Below, piece by piece: positions 50,475 to 61,851 of a stretch of 64,000 bases of DNA. Source of the DNA: Woeseiaceae bacterium. GTDB taxonomy: Bacteria > Pseudomonadota > Gammaproteobacteria > Steroidobacterales > Woeseiaceae. The position numbers and the translations under genes were made by a program. Where the stretch lies: contig JAJFKV010000015.1 in the NCBI GenBank assembly GCA_021773055.1, forward strand, positions 57,178 to 121,177, in the 5' to 3' direction. Below the pieces are notes generated by a model. It had not been told where the DNA came from, made no database searches, and was given only the letters and a program-made list of their open reading frames with translations. The first letter of the stretch is position 1. Each line of letters begins with the position of its first letter.

Positions 50475-53015
50475 TCACTCGTCTTCATCCTCAATCGCTT
50501 CGATTCGTGCCAGACCGACAAGCCTCTGCCCCTTTTCGACGCGAATCAATCGGACGCCCTGAGTATTGCGACCCATGATTGAAATATCGTCTACACCGGT
50601 ACGGACGAGAGTACCATTTGAGCTGATCAACATGACTTCATCTTCGTCCGCTACCTGCAGTGCGCCGACTGTCTTGCCGTTTCGATCCGTGGTCTGAATC
50701 GCGATCACACCCTGGCCGCCGCGCCCCTGAACGGGGAAATCATCGACAGGAGTTCTTTTGCCGTAGCCGTTTTCGGTCGCCGTAAGAATCAATCCGTCAC
50801 GCATGATCGACAATGCGATCACTTTATCGCCAGCTGGCAATTTGATGCCACGTACACCCGCGGCACCCCGTCCCATTGGCCGAACGTCCTCTTCTATGAA
50901 GCGAATCGACTTGCCATGGCTTGCAACCAACAGTACTTCTGCACTGCCATCCGTGAGTTCAACATTGACCAGCTTGTCTTCACCACGCAAATCAATCGCG
51001 ATAATGCCGCTGGCGCGGGGGCGAGAGAACTGACTCAATGGCGTCTTCTTAACTGTTCCGCCCGATGTCGCCATAAAGACGAAATTTCCTTCCGTATATT
51101 CGCGAATAGGCAGGACCGCATTAATCCGCTCACCTTCTTCCAGTGGCAACAGATTTACGATCGGTTTTCCGCGTGATCCACGACTCGCCTGTGGTACCTG
51201 GAACACCTTCAGCCAATACATTTTGCCGCGACTGGAGAAACACAAGATAGTGTCGTGCGTATTGGCAACAAAGAGTTTGTCGATAAAGTCTTCGTCTTTG
51301 ACCTTCGTCGCCGAACGTCCACGTCCACCACGCTTTTGCGCCTGATAAGCCTCGATCGGTTGTGCCTTCGCGTAACCACCGTGCGACAAAGTAACGACGA
51401 CCTCTTCCTCAGGGATCAGGTCTTCTACACTGAGGTCCGAGTGATCCTGAACAATCTCCGTGCGACGTTCGTCGCCGTAAGCATCGCGAATCTCGATCAG
51501 CTCAGCCTTTATGACGTCGAGCAGTAAATCGGGGTTCGCAAGTATGCTAGAAAATTCTTTAATTTTCTCCAGTAATTCTTTGTATTCTTTAATAATTTTA
51601 TCTTGCTCAAGCCCCGTCAAACGATGCAAACGGAGATCGAGGATCGCCTGGGCCTGGACGGCTGAGAGCCGATAATTACCGTCAATAAGTCCGGATAGAG
51701 CTTCTAAACCGTCCGGCCGGGTATCCATGTCGCCGGCTCGCTCGAGCATTCCGGTGACCGCGCCGGGCGCCCAGTCACGGCCCATCAAACCGGCCTTTGC
51801 CTCTGCTGGTGACGCAGATGACTTGATCAGTGCAATAACCTCATCAATATTCGCGAGCGCAACGGTCTGTCCTTCCAAAACGTGCGCGCGATCGCGAGCC
51901 TTGCGCAGATCGTAAATGCTGCGACGTGTAACGACCTCGCGGCGGTGTGCAAGAAATGCCTCAAGAATCTGCTTGAGGTTCAGCAGCTTCGGCTGGCCCT
52001 CGTGCAACGCGACCATATTAATGCCGAAGACACTCTGTAAAGCGGTCTGCTTGTACAGATTATTCAAAACCACATCGCTAACCTCGCCCATCTTGAGCTC
52101 GATAACGATTCGCATACCGTCTTTGTCGGATTCGTCGCGTAGTTCGCTGATGCCCTCGATGCGTTTCTCGCGAACGAGATCGGCAATCTTTTCAATCAGG
52201 CGTGCTTTGTTAACCTGGTACGGTAACTCAGTGACGATAATCGCTTCTTTACCACGCGAGTTAATGACTTCAACTTCGGTTCTGCCGCGAATATGGACGC
52301 GGCCGCGGCCCGTCCGGTACGCAGAATAAATACCCGCGGCACCATTAATGATACCGGCAGTCGGGAAATCGGGGCCCGGGATATGTTCCATCAGACCTGG
52401 AACATCGATGGCGGGATCTGCAATCAATGCCATGCAGGCGTTGATAACCTCGGTAAGATTGTGCGGCGCGATATTGGTTGCCATTCCCACCGCAATACCG
52501 GATGAACCATTAACCAACAGATTCGGAATTCGAGTTGGCATGACAGACGGCTCGCTTTCGGAACCATCGTAGTTCTCAACGAAATCGACCGTTTCCCTGT
52601 CGATATCTGCGAGCAACTCATGCGCCACTTTTGCCATGCGAACTTCGGTATAGCGCATAGCTGCGGGCGAATCGCCATCTACCGAACCAAAGTTACCCTG
52701 CCCGTCCACCAGCATGTAACGCAACGAAAACGGCTGCGCCATTCGGACGATGGTGTCGTAAACCGCTGTATCGCCGTGCGGATGGTATTTACCGATGACA
52801 TCACCGACCACCCTTGCCGATTTCTTGTAAGGCTTGTTGTAGTCATTACCCAGCACACGCATGGCGTGCAAAACGCGACGGTGGACAGGCTTCAGGCCAT
52901 CACGAACATCTGGCAATGCTCTACCAACGATGACGCTCATCGCGTAATCCAGATAGGACTGCTGCATCTCCTCTTCGAGACTTACAGACAGCAATTCCTG
53001 TGCAACTTCAGCCAT
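50475..53015 (-). CDS. gyrA: DNA gyrase subunit A
   Basis: 846 residues. The quinolone-resistance region is [18 protein letters not shown]; the position equal to E. coli Ser83 is Thr, as in wild-type Pseudomonas aeruginosa. The catalytic Tyr is in [11 protein letters not shown]. The C-terminal beta-pinwheel carries the GyrA box QKRGGRG near residue 560. It is transcribed divergently from mtaD. Confidence 0.98.
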   Translation of the reverse strand: MAEVAQELLSVSLEEEMQQSYLDYAMSVIVGRALPDVRDGLKPVHRRVLHAMRVLGNDYNKPYKKSARVVGDVIGKYHPHGDTAVYDTIVRMAQPFSLRYMLVDGQGNFGSVDGDSPAAMRYTEVRMAKVAHELLADIDRETVDFVENYDGSESEPSVMPTRIPNLLVNGSSGIAVGMATNIAPHNLTEVINACMALIADPAIDVPGLMEHIPGPDFPTAGIINGAAGIYSAYRTGRGRVHIRGRTEVEVINSRGKEAIIVTELPYQVNKARLIEKIADLVREKRIEGISELRDESDKDGMRIVIELKMGEVSDVVLNNLYKQTALQSVFGINMVALHEGQPKLLNLKQILEAFLAHRREVVTRRSIYDLRKARDRAHVLEGQTVALANIDEVIALIKSSASPAEAKAGLMGRDWAPGAVTGMLERAGDMDTRPDGLEALSGLIDGNYRLSAVQAQAILDLRLHRLTGLEQDKIIKEYKELLEKIKEFSSILANPDLLLDVIKAELIEIRDAYGDERRTEIVQDHSDLSVEDLIPEEEVVVTLSHGGYAKAQPIEAYQAQKRGGRGRSATKVKDEDFIDKLFVANTHDTILCFSSRGKMYWLKVFQVPQASRGSRGKPIVNLLPLEEGERINAVLPIREYTEGNFVFMATSGGTVKKTPLSQFSRPRASGIIAIDLRGEDKLVNVELTDGSAEVLLVASHGKSIRFIEEDVRPMGRGAAGVRGIKLPAGDKVIALSIMRDGLILTATENGYGKRTPVDDFPVQGRGGQGVIAIQTTDRNGKTVGALQVADEDEVMLISSNGTLVRTGVDDISIMGRNTQGVRLIRVEKGQRLVGLARIEAIEDEDE

Positions 53016-53081
53016 ATTTTCCTACTTTTCCTGGCTCAAAACCCCAGCACGATCCCGATCCTGGGAGCGGGTTCAGATAGT

Positions 53082-53109
53082 CATATAATGCTGGATTTCA
53101 AGCGAACAA
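53082..53109 (-). promoter_or_regulatory. possible gyrA promoter
   Basis: The -35 TTGTTC is at 53104-53109 and the -10 TATATG at 53082-53087, with a 16-base spacer, in the 255-base gyrA-mtaD gap. A CCCAG/CTGGG stem (53043-53065) lies in the resulting leader. Confidence 0.4.
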
Positions 53110-53270
53110 TGTCGTGTGTGTGCCGTGCTTGTTTCGGCCCTTAAATCGCGGCCGGGTAAGGCTCAGAATAATAGCACACGAGGCCTTGAAACAGCAGTGT
53201 TTTAGCGCCTTTCAGCGGTATTTAAAACGCCGCTGGAAGTGCCCGGCGCGACGCGTATACTGCCCCGACT

Positions 53271-54596
53271 ATGCAACATTGCGATACCCTGATTGCACCC
53301 CGATGGTGCGTACCCGTTGAGCCAGCAAATGTGGTCCTTTCGGAGCACGCCGTCATCGTTGATGACGGCCGTGTTACGGACGTCTTGCCGCTCGTCGATG
53401 CCCGCGAAAAATACCAGCCCAGCGTATTTATTGTGAAGGCGGACCACGTGCTCATACCCGGTTTTGTCAATGCTCATACTCACGCCGCGATGAGCCTGAT
53501 GCGGGGCATGGCCGAGGACATGCCACTGGAACCATGGCTGCAAAATGGCATCTGGCCGGTGGAAAAGCGCTGGGTCAGCGCAGAAATGGTCCGTGACGGC
53601 ACTGAGTTGGCTATAGCGGAGATGATATCGGGCGGCACTACCTGCTTCAGTGATCAGTATTTCTTCCCTGAAATCGTCGCTGAGACCGCCGTGGATCTGC
53701 AAATGCGTGCGATGGTGGGAACGCCGATCATTGAATTCCCGACGGCTTGGGCGGCTGATGCTGCCGAGTACATGCACAAGGCCAGCGATCTCGTGCACGA
53801 CCCATATGCTGACCACCCGCTCGTATCGACCTGTTTCGCGCCGCATTCAACATCCGCACTGTCCGATAAATCGTTCCTGGAACTGCGGGTATTGGCCGAC
53901 CAACTGGACGTTCGCACACAGATTCATCTGCACGAAACCGCACACGAGGTTGCATCAACCCTAGAGCGCACCGGTAAGAGACCGTTTGACCGCCTGCATG
54001 AACTGGGCATCATCAATGCGTCTTTGCTGGCAGTGCATTCGGTGCACATGAGCGCCACAGATATCGAGGTTTTTGCCGAAAAGGGTGTAAGTGTCGCGCA
54101 TTGCCCAAGATCAAACCTAAAACTCGCCAGTGGCATTGCACCGATCACCAGCTATCGCGATGCTGGAATTAATGTTGCAATCGGTACTGACAGTGCGGCC
54201 AGTAACAATACGCTCGACATGCTTGCGGAGATGCGTGCGGCAGCATTGCTCGCCAAGACCAGCGCGGCAAATGCGGCCGCTTTATCCGCCAGCGACGTGC
54301 TCCGCATGGCAACGCTTGGGGGTGCGTCCGCACTTGGACTCGCGAAAGAAACCGGGTCCATTGAGCCGGGCAAATGGGCTGATCTGGCCTGTGTTGACCT
54401 TAACCGTTTACACAGCCAACCGGTCTACGACCCGGTCACTCAACTTGTCTACACCGCAAGTGCGGATCAGGTCACCGATGTGTGGATCGCTGGCAAGCAT
54501 CACCTGGACAATGGCCAACTTACCAATATAGATACTGATCACCTGCTGCGTCGCAGCAGCGAATGGCGCGATCGTTTTGCTACACCTCATAGTTAG
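53271..54596 (+). CDS. mtaD: 5-methylthioadenosine/S-adenosylhomocysteine deaminase-like amidohydrolase
   Basis: 441 residues of the TRZ/ATZ deaminase family. Metal site: PGFVNAHTHAAMSLMRGM (HxH), IHLHETAHEV, VHSVHMSATD and GTDSAASNNTLDM. In Pseudomonas the gene beside gyrA and ubiG (PA3170) is a methylthioadenosine deaminase, supporting the call. TATACT at 53256-53261 is only nine bases before the ATG and there is no Shine-Dalgarno, so the mRNA may be leaderless. Confidence 0.9.
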   Translation: MQHCDTLIAPRWCVPVEPANVVLSEHAVIVDDGRVTDVLPLVDAREKYQPSVFIVKADHVLIPGFVNAHTHAAMSLMRGMAEDMPLEPWLQNGIWPVEKRWVSAEMVRDGTELAIAEMISGGTTCFSDQYFFPEIVAETAVDLQMRAMVGTPIIEFPTAWAADAAEYMHKASDLVHDPYADHPLVSTCFAPHSTSALSDKSFLELRVLADQLDVRTQIHLHETAHEVASTLERTGKRPFDRLHELGIINASLLAVHSVHMSATDIEVFAEKGVSVAHCPRSNLKLASGIAPITSYRDAGINVAIGTDSAASNNTLDMLAEMRAAALLAKTSAANAAALSASDVLRMATLGGASALGLAKETGSIEPGKWADLACVDLNRLHSQPVYDPVTQLVYTASADQVTDVWIAGKHHLDNGQLTNIDTDHLLRRSSEWRDRFATPHS

Positions 54597-54614
54597 TTAC
54601 AGGTAATTACGAGA

Positions 54615-55322
54615 ATGAATACAGTCAGAGACAATGTTGATGCGGCGGAAGTCGCGAAATTCGACGCCCTTGCCTCCCGATGGTGGGACCCGGACGGTGA
54701 ATTTCGAGCGCTGCACGAGATCAACCCGTTGCGACTCGACTGGATTCGACAACACGTCCAGTTGTCCGCAGCAAAAGTCGTCGATATTGGCTGTGGTGGC
54801 GGTATCCTCGCTGAATCCATGGCCGTCGCCGGTGCGACTGTGACGGGTATCGATATGGCCGAAGGCCCTCTGACGGTAGCACGACTTCACCAGCATGAAT
54901 CTGCAGCTGAAGTTGATTACCGCCAGGCGACCGCCGAGGAACTCGCCGCTGATGAGGCCGCAACATACGACGTTGTGACCTGTCTCGAAATGCTTGAACA
55001 CGTTCCGGATCCGTCACAAGTAATCAAATCCTGTGCGGAGCTTGTGAAGCCCGGTGGCCATGTTTTTTTCTCAACGATCAATCGCAACCCGAAGTCGTTC
55101 GCATTCGCTATCGTCGGTGCCGAATACATCCTCAAGTTATTACCCGCCGGCACACATGATTACGAGAAATTCATCCGCCCATCAGAACTCGAATCCTGGG
55201 CGCGACACGCAGGTCTCACCTTGCGAAGCAGCATCGGCATGCTCTACAACCCACTCAGCAAGGAGTACTCGCTGGGTGAAAACCTCGACGTCAACTACCT
55301 GATGTATTTTCGGCGTGACTGA
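54615..55322 (+). CDS. ubiG: ubiquinone O-methyltransferase
   Basis: 235 residues; performs both O-methylations in ubiquinone synthesis. The SAM site [16 protein letters not shown] and [10 protein letters not shown] are conserved, with [12 protein letters not shown] and [14 protein letters not shown] typical of UbiG. It overlaps the next gene by eight bases. Confidence 0.97.
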   Translation: MNTVRDNVDAAEVAKFDALASRWWDPDGEFRALHEINPLRLDWIRQHVQLSAAKVVDIGCGGGILAESMAVAGATVTGIDMAEGPLTVARLHQHESAAEVDYRQATAEELAADEAATYDVVTCLEMLEHVPDPSQVIKSCAELVKPGGHVFFSTINRNPKSFAFAIVGAEYILKLLPAGTHDYEKFIRPSELESWARHAGLTLRSSIGMLYNPLSKEYSLGENLDVNYLMYFRRD

Positions 55323-56004
55323 GCTTTACGGTACGGAATACAACGCCGTTCTGTTTGATCTGGACGGTACGCTGGTCGATACCGCACCGGACATGGTCGC
55401 GGTGCTGCATCGCCTGCAGCAAGAGCACGGTGTCGAGCCTTCGGCATACGAACTCGCACGTTCCAATGTTTCCAACGGAGCTGTCGGCTTATTGACGCTC
55501 GGGTTTCCAGAAATGGAAATCGAGTTCGGTGACGACTTTCACCAGGAATACCTGGAGCGATATGCCGAGATGGTTTGCCAGGACTCGCGCGTCTTTGATC
55601 AACTGGATGGCTTGCTCCAGCAACTGGAGGAACTGGATTGCCCATGGGGCGTTGTGACCAACAAGCCTGAACAATTAACCCTGCCATTACTCATAGAACT
55701 GGGACTGGCAGAACGATCGGCGTGCGTTATCAGTGGCGACACGCTGGCGGTCCGCAAACCCGACCCTGCCCAACTGCTTCTTGCTTGCGATTTGATCGGT
55801 GTGGAACCAAGGACAGCAATATACATTGGGGACGCGGAACGCGATATCGAAGCCGGACGTCGTGCCGGCATGGCAACAATCGCCGCGAGCTACGGATACG
55901 TCACCGAAGATGACGATCCACGAGAGTGGGATGCGGACGTCATTGCGACAACGACCGAAGAACTCACGCAAATCGTGCTCAAAGCGGTTAACCTTGAAGA
56001 CTGA
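55315..56004 (+). CDS. mupP: HAD phosphatase, MupP/phosphoglycolate phosphatase type
   Basis: 229 residues. HAD motifs: [14 protein letters not shown] (I), VVTNKPEQ (II), KPDPAQLL (III) and [17 protein letters not shown] (IV). Position directly after ubiG and before a YciK-type reductase matches MupP of Pseudomonas (PA3172), an N-acetylmuramate 6-phosphate phosphatase of peptidoglycan recycling; Gph is the alternative. It starts at GTG 55315 inside ubiG. Confidence 0.85.
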   Translation: MTELYGTEYNAVLFDLDGTLVDTAPDMVAVLHRLQQEHGVEPSAYELARSNVSNGAVGLLTLGFPEMEIEFGDDFHQEYLERYAEMVCQDSRVFDQLDGLLQQLEELDCPWGVVTNKPEQLTLPLLIELGLAERSACVISGDTLAVRKPDPAQLLLACDLIGVEPRTAIYIGDAERDIEAGRRAGMATIAASYGYVTEDDDPREWDADVIATTTEELTQIVLKAVNLED

Positions 56005-57236
56005 TGAACGCACTAACGCTTGATTCCGCCTACCTGACCATCGGTTTACCCGCGGCCACCATTGGCTTGCTGCTCGGCGTACTAATCACCTGGTTGATAG
56101 GCAAAAGTCGCCAAAAGCGCATGGTTGAAGAACGCGAGTCTGCCTTCGAACTTGCCAACGCCAAACTGACTCAGACATTCACGGAGCTCTCCAATCGTTC
56201 GCTGCAGGCGAACAGTGACACCTTTCTAAAGCTCGCCGAACAGAAGCTCGAAACCCAGCAGCAAAAATCGAAGGCGGAGTTAGGCGAGCGAGAAAAAGCG
56301 GTCGAGGCACTGGTTAAACCCATAAACGATGCATTGAAAGCGTCACAAGAACAGATTTCCGCACTCGAAAAGTCGCGCAGCGAGGCCTACGGTGGCATCA
56401 AGAACCAGCTCGAAGCAATGCAACTTGGCCAAAAGTCTTTGCAGCAGGAAACAAAAAACCTTGTGAATGCGCTGCGGCGTCCGGAAGTGCGTGGACGCTG
56501 GGGCGAAATAACCCTGCGGCGCCTCGTTGAGCTAGCCGGGATGGTCAATCATTGTGATTTCGTGGAGCAGGCCCACACAGAGACAGACGGGCAGATTATT
56601 CGGCCCGATATGGTCGTACGCATGCCGGATGAACGGGAACTCGTAGTCGATGTGAAAACACCACTAGATGCTTACCTGACGGCGGCTGAAGCGCCCGACG
56701 ATACGCAGCGGCAGTTGGGACTCGAGCGACACGCGAAGAATGTTCGAACACACATTCGAATGCTGGCATCCAAAGCCTATTGGAGTCAGTTTGAGAAGAG
56801 CCCCGAATTCGTCATCCTGTTTATTCCTGGCGACCAGTTTCTCAGTGCAGCGCTTAACGAAGAGCCCGATCTCATTGAGTACGCTCTATCCCAACAAATC
56901 ATTCTTGCCACACCGACGAGCTTTGTCGCGCTGCTAAAAGCAGTTGCTTATGGGTGGCGGCAACTGGCATTGGCAGAAAATGCGAAAGAGATACGGGTTT
57001 TAGCCGAAGACCTCTACGGGCGGCTTGCGACCTACGTGATGCATATGAATAAGGTTGGACGACAACTGTCGAGCAGCGTCGATAACTACAATAAAGCCGT
57101 TGGCTCGCTGGAGCGCAGCGTTTTGCCTGGTGCACGGAAATTTGTTGAGCTGGGAGTGCACCCCAAGAAAGAAATGGAAAAGCTCGAATCCATCGAGTCA
57201 GTTCCACGCACCATGGTCGAAGGAACTGACTCTTGA
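56004..57236 (+). CDS. rmuC: DNA recombination protein RmuC
   Basis: 410 residues: a membrane anchor (about 11-33), a long coiled coil (about 35-150), then the RmuC nuclease-like domain with RGRWGEITLRRLVELAGM and VVDVKTPLDAYL. It limits inversions at short repeats in E. coli. It shares one base with mupP and overlaps the SDR gene by four. Confidence 0.95.
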   Translation: MNALTLDSAYLTIGLPAATIGLLLGVLITWLIGKSRQKRMVEERESAFELANAKLTQTFTELSNRSLQANSDTFLKLAEQKLETQQQKSKAELGEREKAVEALVKPINDALKASQEQISALEKSRSEAYGGIKNQLEAMQLGQKSLQQETKNLVNALRRPEVRGRWGEITLRRLVELAGMVNHCDFVEQAHTETDGQIIRPDMVVRMPDERELVVDVKTPLDAYLTAAEAPDDTQRQLGLERHAKNVRTHIRMLASKAYWSQFEKSPEFVILFIPGDQFLSAALNEEPDLIEYALSQQIILATPTSFVALLKAVAYGWRQLALAENAKEIRVLAEDLYGRLATYVMHMNKVGRQLSSSVDNYNKAVGSLERSVLPGARKFVELGVHPKKEMEKLESIESVPRTMVEGTDS

Positions 57237-57985
57237 CCACGGACCCGCGCACCTACACGTACGCTAATGAGGCGTTACGCGATCGCGTAATTCTGATAAC
57301 AGGTGCCAGCGACGGCATCGGCAAGGCACTGGCGTTGGAGACCGCGACTCTCGGTGCGCAGGTAATTCTGCACGGTCGAAATACGGCTAAGCTGGAAAAA
57401 GTTTACGATGAGGTCGACGCTATTGAAGGCGCTCCGCGCCCGTCGATTGCCGTTCTCGATCTGGCATCCGCCAATGCCGAAAGCTACACGACACTTGCAA
57501 ACAGCATTAGCGATGAATTTGGTCGCCTCGACGGGCTTGTGCACAACGCGAGCATTCTTGGCGAGCGCTACTCCATTGCACAATACGATGCCGTACTTTG
57601 GCAGCGAGTGATGCACGTTAACGTGACGGCAGCATTCGCGATGACGCAGGTTTTTCTACCGCTTCTGCTTGAGTCAGAAGATGCCTCAATCATATTTACG
57701 AGCAGCGGTGTCGGCCGCACCGGAAAGGCATTTTGGGGTGCATACGCTGCGTCCAAATTTGCCATTGAAGGCCTCTCGGAGGTACTCGCCGACGAGCATC
57801 GGCATTCACCACTTCGCGTCAATTGCGTCAACCCGGGTGCGACCCGCACGAACATGCGCCTGGCGGCATACCCTGCCGAGGATCGAGATGCATTGAAAAC
57901 GCCGGAAGAAATACTGGCTACGTATGTTTATTTGCTTGGGGCAGACAGCAAGGGTGTCACAGGCGAGAGTTTCGACGCACAATAA
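57233..57985 (+). CDS. yciK: short-chain dehydrogenase, YciK type
   Basis: 250 residues. Rossmann signature TGASDGIGKALA at the N-terminus, NAS in LVHNASILG, and the catalytic Ser, Tyr and Lys in SSGVGRTGKAFWGAYAASK (in two parts). The substrate is unknown. It ends the five-gene plus-strand run. Confidence 0.93.
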   Translation: MTTDPRTYTYANEALRDRVILITGASDGIGKALALETATLGAQVILHGRNTAKLEKVYDEVDAIEGAPRPSIAVLDLASANAESYTTLANSISDEFGRLDGLVHNASILGERYSIAQYDAVLWQRVMHVNVTAAFAMTQVFLPLLLESEDASIIFTSSGVGRTGKAFWGAYAASKFAIEGLSEVLADEHRHSPLRVNCVNPGATRTNMRLAAYPAEDRDALKTPEEILATYVYLLGADSKGVTGESFDAQ

Positions 57986-58019
57986 TTAACATTAATTGCA
58001 GTCAATATATAACTGTTTA

Positions 58020-58862
58020 TTAACGTTTTTTTCTCTCTCTCCAAACATTTTTCCTTACGCTTCTTGGCGGCTTGTAGTCCTCCACAGGTGGCTCAAGCCC
58101 CGCGGCCGTGTACAAGGCCCTGACTTCTCTGGCCGCCAGCGTTTCAAACTTGCCACGTCGAAGTTTCCGCGGCAACTGCACAGGTCCGTAGGCTAGCCTG
58201 ATGAGCCGGCTTACTTCGAAACCCGCTGCTTCCCAGAGACGCCGTACTTCACGATTGCGTCCCTCCTTGAGGGTTACGTTAAACCACCGGTTCGCACCCT
58301 CTCCACCACCGTGTTCAACGGATTCGAACTTCGCAGGCCCATCGTCCAACCTGATGCCGGTCTGCAGCTTCTCCAGAACGGCATTTCCCGGATTCCCATG
58401 CACCCTGACCGCGTACTTGCGAACAATCTCGGCAGACGGATGCATAAGCCCGTTTGCCAACGCGCCGTCCGTCGTAAAAATCAATAGCCCGGTAGTAGCG
58501 AGGTCCAATCGCCCAACTGCGACCCAGCGCGAACCTTTCAGTTTTGGCAGCGAGTCAAATACCAGTTTGCGACCGTCAGGGTCGTCACGACTGGTGATCT
58601 CATCGCTAGGTTTGTTGTAGATGATATGACGATGCGATTGCCCCGCCGCACGTATAGCGAGCGGCCGACCATCGAAAGTGATCGCCTCCGTACCCTCAAT
58701 GTGATCGCCCAGCTCGGCGACCTTTCCATCGATGGATAAGCGGCCTTCTCTGATCCAGGTCTCAACCTTTCGCCGTGAACCATGACCAGCGGCGGCGAGC
58801 ACTTTTTGAATGCGATCAGCCAACCGGTTCGGGCCACTCGGAGACTGCGAGTTCCTCATCAT
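58020..58862 (-). CDS. rluB: 23S rRNA pseudouridine synthase RluB
   Basis: 280 residues from ATG 58862. The S4 domain (about 13-60) has [21 protein letters not shown], and the catalytic core contains [15 protein letters not shown], with the nucleophilic Asp. The basic tail [10 protein letters not shown] is typical. The longer frame to 59027 is rejected as it runs inside scpB; the overlap with scpB is 47 bases. Confidence 0.93.
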   Translation of the reverse strand: MMRNSQSPSGPNRLADRIQKVLAAAGHGSRRKVETWIREGRLSIDGKVAELGDHIEGTEAITFDGRPLAIRAAGQSHRHIIYNKPSDEITSRDDPDGRKLVFDSLPKLKGSRWVAVGRLDLATTGLLIFTTDGALANGLMHPSAEIVRKYAVRVHGNPGNAVLEKLQTGIRLDDGPAKFESVEHGGGEGANRWFNVTLKEGRNREVRRLWEAAGFEVSRLIRLAYGPVQLPRKLRRGKFETLAAREVRALYTAAGLEPPVEDYKPPRSVRKNVWRERKKR

Positions 58863-59586
58863 TCGCCGCTTCTTCTTCAGCGGGACCTTCTTCACCTTCC
58901 GGGTACAGTACTGGCAACTCGTTTCCTGCAGGAGCCTCGGTCGAATTTTCTGTCTCCGCAGCGCTGTCGGACTCCGCTGCTTCGATAATAATTTCGCCGG
59001 CTGCACCAGAGCCATCCAGTCCCTCAACCTCGGGCAGGTTTAACTGCACTCGAAGGTTTTCCCAGTCGGCCAGGTCTGCTAATGGCGGCAGATCATCCAG
59101 CTTCTTGAGACTAAAGTAGTCCAGAAAACCTTTGGTAGTGCCGAACATTGCGGGCCGTCCCGGCACGTCTCGGTGACCAACCACCCGCACCCAATCGCGC
59201 TCCAGGAGTTGCCGCGTGATGTTGCTGCTGACTGATACGCCCCGGATCTCCTCGATATCGCCGCGCGTAATAGGTTGGCGGTAGGCGATCAGTGCGAGCG
59301 TTTCAAACAATGCGCGCGAGTATCGCGGCGGACGTTCTTCCCATAATTTCTGGAGTCTGTCCGCCATCGATGACTTAACCTGCATGCGAAATCCGGATGC
59401 CACCTCAGAAACAACAATGCCACGCTCTTCATACTCGTCATTGAGTGTGGCAATCGCCTTGCGAATCTCCGCCTTCTCGGGCGCCATACGACCATCAAAC
59501 AAGTCTCTCAACTGATCGATGCTGAGAGGTCGCCCTGCTGCGAGCAAAGCAGCCTCAAGAAAATATTTGATTTCGTTCTCGTCCAT
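58816..59586 (-). CDS. scpB: segregation and condensation protein B
   Basis: 256 residues. Two winged-helix domains (about 1-180), with [22 protein letters not shown] and [13 protein letters not shown] conserved, then an unusually long acidic tail (about 190-256). It binds ScpA in the SMC complex. It overlaps scpA by one base. Confidence 0.96.
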   Translation of the reverse strand: MDENEIKYFLEAALLAAGRPLSIDQLRDLFDGRMAPEKAEIRKAIATLNDEYEERGIVVSEVASGFRMQVKSSMADRLQKLWEERPPRYSRALFETLALIAYRQPITRGDIEEIRGVSVSSNITRQLLERDWVRVVGHRDVPGRPAMFGTTKGFLDYFSLKKLDDLPPLADLADWENLRVQLNLPEVEGLDGSGAAGEIIIEAAESDSAAETENSTEAPAGNELPVLYPEGEEGPAEEEAANDEELAVSEWPEPVG

Positions 59587-60503
59587 TACTTCTCTTCCAG
59601 GGAGTTCGGGCCCTCTTCAGACCCCTGCTCATCATCACCTACTAAACGCACCGAGGACGCTGCACGTACGTGCAGTGGTGCGTACTGCTCTGACTGCACG
59701 ACTTCAATTACTGATTCGCGCAATAACTCAAGAACAGCTATGAATGTTACGGCCACGCCCATGCGGCCCTCTTCTGGATCGAACAGTTCCGCGAACCCGG
59801 TGAAATCGTTCGCTTTGATTCGTGTAAGAATTTCGCTCATGCGCTGACGAACCGAAAGCGGTTCACGTTGCATCTGTAAATTGGAAAACATTTCAGCACG
59901 CTTGAGCACGTCGTGAAAGGCCAGTAACAACTCTTTCATTGAGACGTCGGGCATTTTGGTCGTTACTTTTCGCTCCGGAGCATCCGCGGTCGCGACGAAC
60001 ACATCCCGCTCCAGACGTGGCAAGTCGCTGATATCCTCAGCGGCCTTCTTAAAGCGTTCGTACTCTTGCAAACGACGAACGAGCTCGGCACGCGGGTCTT
60101 CTTCGTCCTCGTGTTCTGTCTCGGGTCGCGGCAACAACATTCGCGACTTGATCTCGGCCAGCATTGCCGCCATCAGCAGATACTCGCCGGCAAGCTCAAG
60201 TTGCATTTCCTGCATCACTTCGATGTATTCAACGTACTGCTTGGTGATCTCGGCGATCGGAATATCGAGTACGTCGATGTTCTGACGACGGATCAGGTAC
60301 AGCAGCAGATCGAGTGGCCCCTCGAATGCCTCCAGAAACACCTGAAGTGCGTATGGCGGTATGTAGAGATCCTGGGGCAGCGTCGTAACCGGCTCCCCGT
60401 CGACGACGGCAAACGGCATTTCAGCCTGAGCAGGAGACTGTTTCTCATCCTGGGCAGGTTTGGGTGCGTCTTCAGGTGTCAGGACTGTTAATTCTGGCTT
60501 CAT
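59586..60503 (-). CDS. scpA: segregation and condensation protein A (kleisin)
   Basis: 305 residues. FEGPLDLLLYLIRRQNIDVLDIPI is the N-terminal SMC-binding signature (here around residues 56-80), preceded by an extra acidic/Pro-rich leader of about 45 residues. The C-terminal winged helix is around 225-275. No smc gene is in the window. Confidence 0.95.
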   Translation of the reverse strand: MKPELTVLTPEDAPKPAQDEKQSPAQAEMPFAVVDGEPVTTLPQDLYIPPYALQVFLEAFEGPLDLLLYLIRRQNIDVLDIPIAEITKQYVEYIEVMQEMQLELAGEYLLMAAMLAEIKSRMLLPRPETEHEDEEDPRAELVRRLQEYERFKKAAEDISDLPRLERDVFVATADAPERKVTTKMPDVSMKELLLAFHDVLKRAEMFSNLQMQREPLSVRQRMSEILTRIKANDFTGFAELFDPEEGRMGVAVTFIAVLELLRESVIEVVQSEQYAPLHVRAASSVRLVGDDEQGSEEGPNSLEEK

Positions 60504-60571
60504 TCATATTCCGGAGAGTTACGCCGCGTTGTCCGACGTATGACGGCGCATTCTAACGTATATCGCGAGTA

Positions 60572-61192
60572 TCAGGTGAACTGGCTGACGTCGCCACGAC
60601 CGACTCGCAAGACGTCTACCCTGCCATTCGAGAGGTCCAGAACGGAGGTCGGCTCGAGTCCCGGAGGACCGCAATCGACAATGGCCTCGATCTGATTACC
60701 GATCCTGTCTTCTATATCCACAGGATCCGTCAAAGGCATGTCTTCACCCGGCAGCGTTAGCGTTGAACTCATGATCGGTTCCTTTAATGCCTCTAGCATC
60801 GCGTGAACCAGTGGGTGCTCGGGAACCCGGAGGCCGATCGTCCGGCGCTTTGGGTTCTGCAGCATCTTGGGTACTTCCCGGGTCGCGGGCAGGATGAAGG
60901 TGTACGGACCCGGTGTCAGTGATTTGATCAGGCGGTAGGCCCAGTTATCAACGCGCGCATACAGGCTGATTTCTGAAAGATCTGCACATACCAGGGTGAA
61001 ATTGTGTTTCTTGTCGGTCCGGCGGATACGCCGAATTCTCTCGATAGCCTTGCGGTCGCCAATATGACAGCCAAAAGCATAGCTCGAGTCGGTCGGGTAC
61101 GCGACCAGTCCACCACCTTGAATGATACGTACGACCATCGCCACGCGATGGGGTTGCGGATTAGCGGGATGCATTTCAATGAGTTTAGCCAC
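60572..61192 (-). CDS. yciO: YciO/Sua5-family protein
   Basis: 206 residues with the YrdC fold that binds dsRNA and nucleotides: GGGLVAYPTDSSYAFGCHI, KKHNFTLVCADLSE, and PGPYTFILPAT. YciO lacks proven threonylcarbamoyl transferase activity and is distinct from TsaC. GTG 61192 is chosen because it gives AKLIEMHPANPQP, aligning with the usual YciO start; GTG 61213 and ATG 61174 are alternatives. Confidence 0.9.
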   Translation of the reverse strand: MAKLIEMHPANPQPHRVAMVVRIIQGGGLVAYPTDSSYAFGCHIGDRKAIERIRRIRRTDKKHNFTLVCADLSEISLYARVDNWAYRLIKSLTPGPYTFILPATREVPKMLQNPKRRTIGLRVPEHPLVHAMLEALKEPIMSSTLTLPGEDMPLTDPVDIEDRIGNQIEAIVDCGPPGLEPTSVLDLSNGRVDVLRVGRGDVSQFT

Positions 61193-61278
61193 GCGCGGAT
61201 TGTAGGCGAGCACAAGCTTCGCGGATACCCCTCCAATAGGCTATTATTCGCGGCCAATTCTGCTGCACTAACGGCCCA

Positions 61279-61851
61279 ATGAACCTGATATTCGAATTTC
61301 TTCCGCTAATTCTGTTTTTCGGCGCATTCCTTTACAAGGATATCTACCTGGCGTTGATCGTGCTCATGATCGCAATGCCGCTTGGGGTTCTTTTCAAGTA
61401 CTTCAGAACGAAGAAACTAGACAAGATGTATCTCTGGTCGACGATATTTCTGTGGATTGGTGGCGGGCTGACGCTGTATTTCCGCAACCCGGTATTCTTG
61501 TACTGGAAACCGACGGCTTTCTATTGGGTGGTCGCTATCGCATTTCTTGGCAGCCAGTACCTTAGCGACACTCCACTTGTACAACGATTTTTTGGACTCG
61601 TTGACGGCTTGAGTCTTGAGGAAATTACCGCCTCGCAGTGGAGTCGTCTAAACACTCTGTGGGTTCTGTTTTTCGTCGGCGCCGGCATCCTGAATATCTA
61701 TGTCGCTTATAATTTTGAGCAAGCGACGTGGGTGAAATTCAAGGTATTTGGTCTGACGGCACTAACGTTCGTATTCATGATCGCTCAGATATTCTGGATC
61801 GCAGGCTTGATTGGCGCTGAAGATACTGAAGTACAAGAGGAGCAGGATTGA
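61279..61851 (+). CDS. yciB: inner membrane septation protein A
   Basis: 190 residues with five predicted membrane helices (about 5-25, 28-42, 52-68, 80-95, 122-175 in two). [19 protein letters not shown] and YWKPTAFYW are family signatures. E. coli YciB affects envelope integrity and division. It is followed by yciI with a TGATG overlap. Confidence 0.95.
   Translation: MNLIFEFLPLILFFGAFLYKDIYLALIVLMIAMPLGVLFKYFRTKKLDKMYLWSTIFLWIGGGLTLYFRNPVFLYWKPTAFYWVVAIAFLGSQYLSDTPLVQRFFGLVDGLSLEEITASQWSRLNTLWVLFFVGAGILNIYVAYNFEQATWVKFKVFGLTALTFVFMIAQIFWIAGLIGAEDTEVQEEQD

Noticed and set aside
53084..53089. Plus-strand TATAAT as an mtaD promoter
   Set aside because: No -35 lies 16-18 bases upstream (CTGGGA there), and the box is better read as part of the minus-strand gyrA promoter.
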